Shown here: positions 1-5,241 of the stretch, one piece after another | How positions within the stretch are numbered: position 1 is the first letter of the stretch | Layout: each line of letters starts with the position of its first letter | Assembly (NCBI GenBank): GCA_003476465.1 | Contig: DMUE01000048.1 | Location: 1-5,337, forward strand | DNA length: 5,337 nt | DNA from: Microbacterium sp. | GTDB lineage: Bacteria; Actinomycetota; Actinomycetes; Actinomycetales; Microbacteriaceae | Direction: 5' to 3' | Program-made: the position numbers and the translations under genes | Notes under the pieces: generated by a model | Told to the model about the DNA's origin: nothing | The model's database searches: none | The model's input: only the letters and a program-made list of their open reading frames with translations

Positions 1-1
1 G

Positions 2-85
2 CGATCGGCGACGCAGGTCGAGGAGGACTATCTGGGCACCACACGACGGGCGCGACGGGTGTTCGAGCGGCTCTTCTACGGTTGA
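2..85 (+). CDS. C-terminal tail of an unrecognised gene (partial)
   Basis: An open frame enters from the left edge and ends at TGA 83-85, giving 27 residues that finish with RRVFERLFYG. The visible tail is rich in arginine and glutamate and looks like an amphipathic helix (EEDYLGTTRRARRVFERLF). The integrase remnant frame begins on the next base, so the two genes would have been co-directional and tightly packed, as in integrated elements where a small DNA-binding or replication gene precedes int. I do not recognise the family, and 27 residues are too few to assign one. The frame could also be a chance opening, but the helix-like composition and close packing favour a real gene end. Confidence 0.45.
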   Translation, partial: RSATQVEEDYLGTTRRARRVFERLFYG

Positions 86-1136
86 GTGCACGCGGGCCGA
101 AGACGCAGAGGGTACTCCTTGGGGCCGTACTTCCCGAGAAATACAGGGAAGTGCGATGTCCTTGTCGGTCGGGTCCTGGCGCGACGAACGCAGCCCATGA
201 CCGTCGCTGAGCTGGGGGCGGCGTGGCTGGTGACTGCGTATCACGACGACGATCCACGGGTGCTGCGTCCGCGCCGCGAGCAGACCGTCGATGGCTACGC
301 ATCGGTGATCCGTGCTCATGTCGTCCCGCGGGCCGGTGCCATCCCGATCGCCGAGGTCACCGCCGACCGTGCTGACGGGCTGCTCATGGATATCGCACGG
401 GAGAAGTCGGTGACGACCTCGAACAAGGTTCGGAATGTGATGTCGCTGATGTTCGACTGGGCGATTCAGCAGGGGCATTTCTCGGCTGCCGGGTCGATCC
501 AGAAGACGCGGTACGGAGCGGTCGTCGTGGCGAACCCGATCCGTGCGACCAGACGCTCGGATGAGCCGAACACGGTGTACTTCGAACTCGACGCGGTGCA
601 GGTCAAGTACATCCTCCACCTCATCCGCGACGTGTGGCCCGAGCGGCACCGGAAGCGTATCCGGTGGGCCGACGGCCCAACTTCAAGCCGCTCACCGACT
701 ACATCTTGATCACGCTCCGCACTTCCGAGCGGACTGCGGAGCCGATCGCAATCCGGTTCTGGGACGTGCGGTTCGGGGCGGTGGAGCAACCGGATGGAAG
801 TCTGACGACGTGCTGTTCACAACCGAGCGTGGTCGTCCGCGCGACCCCAGCGCGCTGGGCGAACTATTGCGGATGTTCCGCCGCGAGTTCGAGCCGGAAC
901 TGCTGGCTATCGGGGTCGACGCCGAGCACCTCACCTTCCGGAGTCTCCGTGAGGCGGTCGCTGCGGCGGTATCGGACACCGCTGGCGTCGAGGTCGCACG
1001 CGACCTGCTCGGGCACAGTGACTCGGCCATCACCGAAGGTCACTACGCGAAGCGCCCCGACCTCATTGTCGAAGTCGCGGCTGACGCGCTCGACGAGGTG
1101 TTCGGGGGCATTGACGCCTTCGCGGAGCTGTCCTGA
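86..1136 (+). pseudogene. int: Tyrosine recombinase/integrase, frameshifted and internally deleted
   Basis: This is the remnant of a phage-type tyrosine integrase, an enzyme that would recombine an element into its attachment site. Its parts lie in three frames. From 86 to about 665 there is the N-terminal core-binding (SAM-like) domain, with MTVAELGAAWL at 197 and the helical part around TTSNKVRNVMSLMFDWA. From about 665 to 790 there is the first catalytic box, TSERTAEPIAIR, with the catalytic Arg at 730-732. From about 790 to TGA 1134-1136 there is the C-terminal part, with the second Arg (SLRE) at 948-950, the GHS histidine at 1014-1016 and the nucleophile Tyr of GHYAKR at 1044-1046. Each frame change is by -1. 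At the second junction the box I region (FWDVRFG) runs almost directly into DDVLFTTERGRP. Family members normally have roughly 45-50 more residues there, including the beta-hairpin with the catalytic lysine. The gene is therefore predicted dead. The region before 197 lacks a clear arm-binding domain. Residue roles come from the family; the size of the loss is inferred from memory. Confidence 0.88.
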
Positions 1137-1165
1137 GACGAGAGAAGCGGAAGGCATGAGTACGC

Positions 1166-1194
1166 TGGTCATCGGAAACCATTACAGGTATGCT
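1166..1194 (+). promoter_or_regulatory. Probable promoter of the AbiEi gene
   Basis: TGGTCA at 1166-1171 and TATGCT at 1189-1194 are separated by 17 bases. Each matches the primary sigma factor consensus at four of six positions. The local drop in GC content between 1175 and 1215 stands out from the surrounding sequence. Transcription would start near 1200 and leave a leader of about 30 bases before the ATG at 1231. The -10 box lies inside the inverted repeat at 1182-1204, so a protein bound there would block it. Confidence 0.5.
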
Positions 1195-1204
1195 CTATCT
1201 GTAA
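1182..1204. promoter_or_regulatory. Inverted-repeat operator candidate over the AbiEi -10 box
   Basis: TTACAGGTA (1182-1190) and TATCTGTAA (1196-1204) are reverse complements at eight of nine positions, around a 5-base centre. The outer six bases of each arm match perfectly. The repeat covers the probable -10 box and lies just upstream of the AbiEi start. AbiEi antitoxins of studied type IV systems repress their own operon by binding inverted repeats in the promoter, so autorepression is the natural inference here. No T tract follows, so an intrinsic terminator for the integrase remnant is less likely. Confidence 0.6.
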
Positions 1205-1220
1205 CGAATTCTGTCGGAAT

Positions 1221-1227
1221 GGAGGTG
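1221..1227 (+). promoter_or_regulatory. Shine-Dalgarno site fixing the AbiEi start
   Basis: GGAGGTG ends three bases before ATG 1231, with its GGAGG core five bases away. In-frame ATGs also occur at 1156, 1219 and 1228. The one at 1219 overlaps the site itself and 1228 is too close. The one at 1156 would add 25 residues without resemblance to the family and would place the operator inside the coding region. ATG 1231 is therefore preferred. Confidence 0.7.
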
Positions 1228-1230
1228 ATG

Positions 1231-1812
1231 ATGGACACCAGGACGCTGCCCGACCTGCTCAGCTACGACGATCTCGCCGAGCAGGGGCTCACTCGGCATG
1301 GCCTTGACCGGCTGATCGAGTCGGGGGAGTTCGAGCGCATCGCCCCCGGTCTGTTCCTGCGGGCGGGGATCGCGGACGACACGACGGCCGCGTGGATTGC
1401 AGTCGCCGCGAAGAAGCCTGACGCGACACTGTGCCTGCTCACGGCGCTGTCGCTGCACGAGCTGACCGACGAGATCCCCGCCCGAAGTGACATCGCCATC
1501 CCGCGCGGCACGCAGCCGGTCACCGTACATCACGCGCCCATCACCTGGCACCGCTTCGACACCGACACGTTCGGCATCGGACGCGGCGAGCACGCTCTGC
1601 CGGGCGGGTTGTCCATCGGCCTGTACTCCGCCGAGCGCACCCTGATCGACCTGTTCCGGCTGCGCCACGCCTGGGGTAGCGACCTCGCCCTCGGCGCGCT
1701 CAAGCGGTGGCTGCGCGAGCGCGGCAACAGCCCCGCCGCGCTGCTGACGATTGCGGAGAGCTTCCCGAAGGCGCGCCCCGCGATCCAGCAGGCACTGGAG
1801 GTGCTGCTGTGA
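1231..1812 (+). CDS. abiEi: AbiEi-family type IV antitoxin / transcriptional regulator
   Basis: This 193-residue protein looks like the antitoxin half of an AbiE toxin-antitoxin pair. It would be a cytoplasmic DNA-binding protein that represses its operon and counteracts the AbiEii nucleotidyltransferase without stable binding to it. Residues about 8-45 resemble the small winged helix-turn-helix of AbiEi proteins (SYDDLAEQGLTRHGLDRLIE, then GEFERIAPGLFLR as the wing). Residues about 50-145 fit the AbiEi C-terminal domain, with TLCLLTALSLHELTDEIP, the strand pair DIAIPRGTQPV and the typical SAERTLIDLFRLR. A helical end follows. Length is normal for the family and no frame break is visible. The stop overlaps the GTG of the toxin remnant (GTGA at 1809-1812), the coupling expected in this operon. 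The family fit is strong from motifs and gene order. Activity is untested, and its partner appears broken. Confidence 0.88.
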   Translation: MDTRTLPDLLSYDDLAEQGLTRHGLDRLIESGEFERIAPGLFLRAGIADDTTAAWIAVAAKKPDATLCLLTALSLHELTDEIPARSDIAIPRGTQPVTVHHAPITWHRFDTDTFGIGRGEHALPGGLSIGLYSAERTLIDLFRLRHAWGSDLALGALKRWLRERGNSPAALLTIAESFPKARPAIQQALEVLL

Positions 1813-2527
1813 GCCCGAACCCACAGCACGCCGCCCCACGAAGGATGTCGACCTGCAAGCCACCCAGCTCACCGGCGACCCCGAGGAGGTCGCTGAGCGC
1901 GTCCACGTCATCGCGGCGCTGGATGTCGCCGACGGCCTCGTATTCGATCCCGCCAGCGTCGCCGCGACGACGATCCGCGACGAGGATGAGTACGCCGGGG
2001 TACGGGTCAAGCTCACCGCGACGCTCGGCACCGCGCGGCTGACGGTCGGAATGGACGTGAACTTCGGCGACCCGATCTGGCCCGCACCGCGCCTCATCGA
2101 CTTGCCCCGCGTCGTTCCCCTCGGCCTCCCGCCCGTGACGCTGCTCGGTTACCCGCTGACGATGGTGCTCGCCGAGAAGGTCGTCACCGCCATCGACCGC
2201 GGCACCGCCAACACCCGCTGGCGCGACTTCGCAGACGTGTACGCGCTGACCCGGCTCCACCCGGTCGATGCTGGCGAGTTCCGCACGTCGATGGAGACCG
2301 TCGCGGAGTACCGCAAGGTCACGCTGACGACCCTGCTGCCCGCGCTCGCACCGATGGGCGAGCGGGCGCAGCAGAAGTACCGCGCCTGGCGCACCCGATC
2401 CCACCGCGAAGAAGAACTCCCCAAGGCATTCGCCGACGTGCTCGCCGCGGTCGCCGGTTTCGCAGACCCCGTGCTGGCTGCGTCGGCGACAGGGCGATGG
2501 AACCCTGCCGCCAAGACCTGGGAGTGA
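1809..2527 (+). pseudogene. abiEii: AbiEii-family nucleotidyltransferase toxin, N-terminal deletion and frameshift
   Basis: The gene begins with GTG 1809, which overlaps the antitoxin stop, and reads SPNPQ in one frame. Clear AbiEii-like sequence then continues in the -1 frame from about 1829 to TGA 2525-2527. The retained part has ARRPTKDVDL with the DxD metal-binding aspartates (codons at 1844 and 1850), FDPASVAATTIRDEDEYAG, VDVNFGD-like MDVNFGDPIW, the AEK lysine at 2177-2179 and RWRDFADVY with an aspartate at 2225. It ends with GRWNPAAKTWE. Missing are about 50 N-terminal residues, including the glycine-rich motif that precedes DxD and completes the nucleotide pocket. The junction lies between about 1815 and 1832. 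AbiEii toxins use nucleotides to inactivate cell targets (tRNA modification is known for mycobacterial relatives). Without the pocket this copy should be inactive. A start inside the -1 frame, such as TTG 1751, would not restore the motif. The size of the deletion is estimated from family knowledge. Confidence 0.85.
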
Positions 2528-2530
2528 ACA
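2478..2530 (+). repeat. 53-bp direct repeat, left copy (end of the AbiEii gene)
   Basis: This stretch encodes the last 16 codons and stop of the AbiEii-like gene plus three bases. It matches 5121-5173 at 50 of 53 positions, with differences at 2490, 2491 and 2518. Similarity stops sharply on the right at 2531 and fades within a few bases on the left. The reverse-strand helicase fragment starts two bases after the repeat, so the repeat end and a recombination breakpoint coincide. It could be an attachment-site copy (attL-like) or the footprint of a homologous exchange. Confidence 0.9.
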
Positions 2531-2531
2531 T

Positions 2532-2822
2532 AATGCGCCCGTCGCGCTGGGCGATGTCGGAGGGCCGCCACGGGCAGTCGAGGTGATGCAGCGCGATGGC
2601 GCGGGCCTGGACGTTGGTGCCGACGCCCATCTTCTCGGTCGAGCCGATGAGGACGGCGGCGTGGCCGGCGCGGGCTGCGGCGAAGAGGCGGGCCTTCTCT
2701 ACGTCGGTTTTCGCCTGGTGCATGTACCTGACCTGCTCGGCGGGGATGCCACGATGCACGAGCTGGTGCCGCATCTCGTCGTAGGCGTTCCACCTGTCCT
2801 GGTTCGGGGTGCCGATGTTGAA
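2532..2822 (-). pseudogene. Fragment of a large plasmid/ICE-type SF2 helicase
   Basis: The reverse strand reads 97 codons without interruption, from FNIGTPNQDRWNAYDEMR (2822 downward) to QRDGRI (2532). It contains motif V-like STEKMGVGTNVQ and motif VI-like DIAQRDGRI of an SF2 helicase C-terminal domain, together with HQAKTDVEKARLFAAARAG and LHHLDCPWRPSDIAQ. These are typical of the very large helicase, often methylase-linked, proteins carried by actinobacterial plasmids and integrative elements. Those proteins exceed a thousand residues, so over nine tenths of the gene is missing. The open frame continues on both sides but loses family resemblance: upstream in the CPBP leader, and downstream where it enters the antisense of the direct repeat. 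There is no start or ribosome binding site. It is a relic that points to a conjugative or plasmid origin for this DNA. Confidence 0.83.
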
Positions 2823-2850
2823 GGGGCCGGATTCGGACCGTTGGCGCGTA

Positions 2851-2890
2851 GCATGGTGATGATCCCGCATCTCGCCGTCACCCATCATGC
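2851..2890 (+). promoter_or_regulatory. Inverted repeat in the CPBP protease leader
   Basis: GCATGGTG (2851-2858) can pair with CATCATGC (2883-2890) over eight positions, one of them G-U, around a 24-base loop. It sits between the helicase remnant and the CPBP start at 2914, in the only stretch that can hold that gene's promoter. A TAGCAT at 2849-2854 could be a -10 box, but I see no good -35 partner. It could be an operator, a leader hairpin or chance. Confidence 0.25.
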
Positions 2891-2913
2891 GCATCGCCCA
2901 TCAGAGGAGTCGC

Positions 2914-3663
2914 ATGCGTAAACTGCAGGTCACCAAGCCCATCTGGCACGCACTGATCTGGATTGCGATCTACATCGTCGCCGTCAACATCGGCGATTTC
3001 TTCGGAGAGCAGCTCGGCTTTCCCGGAATGACGAGCATCGTGCTCGTCGCCCTTTCGGTCGTCCTACTCCTCTACCTGCGCGCAGGTCGCCGACTCGCGT
3101 TTTACGGCGTGCGGCGGGTGCAGCCGGGGACACTGCCACTTACGCTCTTCTACGTTCCGCTGTTCGCCATCGCATTTCTGCAGTACGGCAAGGGATTCGC
3201 CGCCGGCCTTGACTGGCAGACGGTGCTGTTCGCGGTCATCCTCGTGGTCGCGGTCGGATTCATCGAGGAGCTGCTCTTCCGCGGGTTCCTGCTCCAAGCC
3301 CTGAGGACACGCGGCAACCTCTCGCGCGCGATCATCATCTCCGGAGTGACTTTCGGCATCGGGCACATCGTGAATCTGCTTCGCGGGTACTCACTGCCCG
3401 ATCAGGCGCTGCAGCTCGTCGGGGCAGTCCTCATCGGCATCGCGCTCGCGTACTGCATGGTGCTCACGGGGAGCATCCTGCCCGGCGTCGCGTTCCACGC
3501 GCTGTTCAACCTCAGTGGCACGCTTACCGCCCACTCCGTTCCGGGCGACACCATCACGGTCGGCGTGATCGCGATCGTGATGATCCCGTACATCTTCTTC
3601 CTCCGCAATCGCCTCGCCAAGGCGGGACCCGCGGTCCAGATGACCGCGACCCAGTCGGCCTGA
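2914..3663 (+). CDS. CPBP (CAAX/Rce1-like) intramembrane metalloprotease
   Basis: This 249-residue integral membrane protein has all three signature motifs of the CPBP/ABI family: EELLFRG (Glu118, Glu119, Arg123), FGIGH (Phe147, His151) and HALFN (His195, Asn199). In Rce1 homologues the glutamates, histidines and asparagine build the active site inside the membrane. Hydrophobic segments lie near residues 11-28, 39-56, 74-91, 102-118, 165-190 and 213-230. The polar tail after RNRLAKAG is short. The start at ATG 2914 is chosen for AGAGGAG at 2903-2909, four bases away; an ATG at 2887 lacks a site. Bacterial members act in protein processing, bacteriocin maturation or self-immunity, but most have unknown substrates and none is evident here: no small peptide gene or CAAX-ending protein is visible. 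The next gene begins 83 bases later on the same strand, so co-transcription is possible. No damage is seen. Confidence 0.9.
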   Translation: MRKLQVTKPIWHALIWIAIYIVAVNIGDFFGEQLGFPGMTSIVLVALSVVLLLYLRAGRRLAFYGVRRVQPGTLPLTLFYVPLFAIAFLQYGKGFAAGLDWQTVLFAVILVVAVGFIEELLFRGFLLQALRTRGNLSRAIIISGVTFGIGHIVNLLRGYSLPDQALQLVGAVLIGIALAYCMVLTGSILPGVAFHALFNLSGTLTAHSVPGDTITVGVIAIVMIPYIFFLRNRLAKAGPAVQMTATQSA

Positions 3664-3683
3664 TGCAGCCCATGATCGAACGC

Positions 3684-3725
3684 GACACGCCGGGGTACGG
3701 CGCGGAGCGATGCGCCGAACGTGTC
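3684..3725 (+). other. Possible RNA structure between the protease and flavodoxin genes
   Basis: GACACG (3684-3689) pairs perfectly with CGTGTC (3720-3725) and encloses a second perfect 6-bp stem, CGGCGC (3698-3703) with GCGCCG (3712-3717). An alternative hairpin, CGCCG (3688-3692) with CGGCG (3698-3702), competes with both. The structure ends nine bases before the flavodoxin ribosome binding site. No T run follows, so a standard intrinsic terminator is unlikely. It might slow transcription, mark an RNA processing site or be chance in GC-rich DNA. Confidence 0.35.
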
Positions 3726-3746
3726 CCATGGTGAAGAGGAGCAAGC

Positions 3747-4256
3747 ATGCGTGCGCTGGTGGTCTATGAGTCGCTGTGGGGCAACACCGAGAAGGTCGCG
3801 CGCGCAGTCGCGGAGACGTTGACCGGCATCGGCACGGTTGATGTCGTCGAATCGGATTTCGCGCCGACATCGGTCGAGGGCTACGACCTGGTCATGGTCG
3901 GCGGGCCGACGCACGCGTTCTCGATGACGCGCGCTGCGACGCGAACGGAAGCCGTCACCGCCCGCGCTGCGCCGCACCTGCCGGGCAGAGGCATCCGCGA
4001 GTGGCTCAGCGAACTCGACACACCCGCCCCAACGATCCCCGCCGCAGCTTTTGATACCCGGGTCGACAAGCCGCGGCTGCCCGGCTCCGCGGCCAAATCG
4101 GCCAGACACGAACTGCGTTCGCTCGGATTCGAAACGTCGGTGAAGGCGGAGACCTTCCGCGTCCAAGGGTATGAAGGCCCTCTCCTGGATGGGGAGCTCG
4201 ACCGGGCGAGAGCCTGGGCGGATGAGGTGAGTAAGTCTCTCAGACTTAGGCCGTGA
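3747..4256 (+). CDS. Flavodoxin-like domain protein
   Basis: This is a 169-residue soluble protein of the flavodoxin fold, expected to bind FMN and carry electrons in the cytoplasm. The N-terminal strand MRALVVYES leads into the phosphate loop SLWGNTEKVARAVAE (Ser9, Gly12, Asn13, Thr14), where a Trp replaces the usual Thr-Gly pair; this variant is common in the family. The second flavin loop is GGPTHAFSM (residues 52-60), after the strand YDLVMVGG. The ordered alpha/beta pattern continues through DTRVDKPRLPGSAAKSARHELRSLGFE, and the C-terminal helix is DRARAWADEVSKSL. Length is normal for a single-domain flavodoxin. ATG 3747 follows AAGAGGAG at 3734-3741 with a five-base gap. No reductase partner is nearby, so the electron donor and acceptor are unknown. 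It lies between two membrane-protease-like genes, but a link with them is only positional. Confidence 0.85.
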   Translation: MRALVVYESLWGNTEKVARAVAETLTGIGTVDVVESDFAPTSVEGYDLVMVGGPTHAFSMTRAATRTEAVTARAAPHLPGRGIREWLSELDTPAPTIPAAAFDTRVDKPRLPGSAAKSARHELRSLGFETSVKAETFRVQGYEGPLLDGELDRARAWADEVSKSLRLRP

Positions 4257-4273
4257 GCACACAACGACAGGGA

Positions 4274-4295
4274 TCGAGCCGAGCCATCGGCTCGA
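4274..4295 (+). terminator. Hairpin after the flavodoxin gene, terminator-like
   Basis: TCGAGCCGA (4274-4282) and TCGGCTCGA (4287-4295) form a perfect 9-bp stem with a GCCA loop, 17 bases after the flavodoxin stop. The downstream bases have no T tract, so it would be a non-canonical terminator of the kind often predicted in high-GC actinobacteria, or an mRNA 3'-end stabiliser. A smaller perfect 6-bp stem (TAAGTC 4232-4237 with GACTTA 4243-4248) lies in the last codons of the gene. If it terminates, the DUF3267 gene needs its own promoter. Confidence 0.5.
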
Positions 4296-4355
4296 CTGCC
4301 GCCACATCGGAACGAAACCATGCGAAGCGGAGCGACTGATACCACGAGGGGAATC

Positions 4356-4928
4356 ATGGGGCACTTGCAAGACACCACGGAACTCCCGATCACCTACACA
4401 GAGCATCTGACGGTGAATCTCAAGAAGGACAAGAAGCTCGCGCGTGCGGTGCAGGGCATCTTCGTGCTGGTCGCCCTTATCGCTGTCGGCGCCGCATTAC
4501 TGCTCCCTATTCGACGTGGGACCGACTGGGCTCCGGTCGTCACGATTGCCGTAACACTCGCGGCGTGCCTCGTGTATATGGCAGTCCACGAAGCGACCCA
4601 CGGGGTCGTCCTGCAGCTACTGACGAAGGTGAGGCCTTCGTACAGGGTGCGGTTCCCGTTCCTGACAACCGGGAACCACGCCTACCTCACTCGGCGCAGC
4701 GCGGTGCTCGTCGCGCTGGCCCCCGCTGTGGTCTGGGGGATTGTGCTGCTCGTTGCGCTCCTCACACTGCCGGATGACTATCGGCTGACTGCCTACATCG
4801 TCCTCGCGTTGAACTTCGCCGGGTCTGGCGGGGACTTCGTCGAGGTGTACGTCGTGTCAAGGCAGCGGTCTGATGCGCTGATTCAGGACGACGGCGACGA
4901 TCTGCGCGTCTTCCTGCCTCGGGGATAG
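4356..4928 (+). CDS. DUF3267-family membrane protein with HExxH motif, putative zinc protease
   Basis: This 190-residue membrane protein resembles the DUF3267 family, thought to be zincin-like membrane metallopeptidases related to site-2 proteases. The decisive motif is HEATHG (His78, Glu79, His82) at the end of the second hydrophobic segment. The SGGD of residues 157-160, followed by FVEVYVV, is the second conserved patch and may hold a further metal ligand (inference). Hydrophobic segments lie near residues 33-51, 59-77, 115-138 and 143-156. The polar C-terminus QDDGDDLRVFLPRG fits the family's usual ending. ATG 4356 is preferred over the upstream in-frame ATG 4320 because GAGGGGA (4346-4352) lies just before it. 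It follows the flavodoxin gene by about 100 bases with a hairpin between, so it may be transcribed separately. Substrates of this family are unknown. Confidence 0.82.
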   Translation: MGHLQDTTELPITYTEHLTVNLKKDKKLARAVQGIFVLVALIAVGAALLLPIRRGTDWAPVVTIAVTLAACLVYMAVHEATHGVVLQLLTKVRPSYRVRFPFLTTGNHAYLTRRSAVLVALAPAVVWGIVLLVALLTLPDDYRLTAYIVLALNFAGSGGDFVEVYVVSRQRSDALIQDDGDDLRVFLPRG

Positions 4929-5241
4929 AGCGACGTACCCTGCGGCACTGCCTGCGCGAGGTCGCCCGCCTCTCATCCATGTCGAGGTCTTCGAACGGGG
5001 ATGCGCGAGGCAGCGCGGGTCTCGAGGGTTCCGCCGTGAGGCATTCCTTTCGCGAACACGGCACCACCTACCGAACCCGAGGAGGAGCGCACGCGTTCCG
5101 CCTTGCCATCGCCGCGCTCGCTGCGTCGGCGATGGGGCGATGGAACCCTGCCGCCAAGACTTGGGAGTGAACAACCAGACGTACCGCTGAGTTGCAGCCT
5201 CGGCGCGTTGCCCGGCCGCGCGGCGGGGGACTGTAGCGGGG
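4929..5241. other. Non-coding stretch around the right repeat
   Basis: Apart from the repeat copy at 5121-5173 I see no convincing gene here. A frame open from 4979 ends in the repeat's stop codon, but its first 46 codons do not resemble AbiEii or any family I know, and there is no proper ribosome binding site. GC-rich partial palindromes occur near 5205-5228. No tRNA or other RNA gene is recognised. Confidence 0.6.
5121..5173 (+). repeat. 53-bp direct repeat, right copy (detached AbiEii 3' end)
   Basis: This matches 2478-2530 at 50 of 53 positions and keeps the same reading frame, ending in the same stop codon at 5168-5170. One difference is silent (ACC to ACT) and two adjacent ones change Thr to Met. 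No AbiEii sequence precedes it: the codons before 5115 are unrelated. Similarity ends on the right at 5173. This is either an attR-like site or the last piece of a second AbiEii-like gene. Confidence 0.9.

Larger units (their letters stand above)
2531..5173. other. Segment bounded by direct repeats, possible small integrated island
   Basis: The two copies of the AbiEii 3' end enclose 2.6 kb holding a helicase fragment, a CPBP protease, a flavodoxin-like gene and a DUF3267 gene. A gene 3' end repeated at both edges, with the left copy completing the gene, is the arrangement left when an element integrates into a gene end. No recombinase lies inside; the only one visible, at 86-1136, is outside and broken. 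Equally possible is a cassette trapped between two related AbiE loci by homologous recombination. The bounds are seen directly; the mechanism is not. Confidence 0.5.

Noticed and set aside
543..1136. A separate 197-codon forward gene starting at 543
   Set aside because: Only its last two thirds resemble a protein family, and that is the C-terminal part of the integrase. The first 80 codons are an out-of-frame shadow.
634..1230. A long fusion of integrase sequence to the AbiEi antitoxin in one frame
   Set aside because: The frame happens to stay open between them. The stretch from about 790 to 1218 in this frame is serine- and arginine-rich shadow sequence, and AbiEi has its own strong ribosome binding site and promoter.
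1195..2404. Long reverse-strand open frames opposite the AbiE genes
   Set aside because: They are typical antisense openings of GC-rich coding DNA, with low-complexity composition and no recognisable motifs. The forward frames carry clear family signatures.
2583..2921. Forward 112-codon open frame opposite the helicase fragment
   Set aside because: It is the antisense of the helicase relic, with no ribosome binding site or family resemblance.
3627..3639. Short palindrome GGACC-CGC-GGTCC near the end of the CPBP gene
   Set aside because: It is inside intact coding sequence and only five base pairs long, so there is no reason to assign it a role.
4309..4342. GGAAC at 4309-4313 and TGATAC at 4337 as promoter elements for the DUF3267 gene
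   Set aside because: GGAAC resembles an ECF-type -35, but no matching GTT-type -10 lies at the right distance. TGATAC has no -35 partner and would start transcription inside the ribosome binding site.
4979..5170. A small forward gene ending in the right repeat
   Set aside because: Its only recognisable part is the copied AbiEii tail. The rest has no resemblance, no proper ribosome binding site and biased shadow-like composition.
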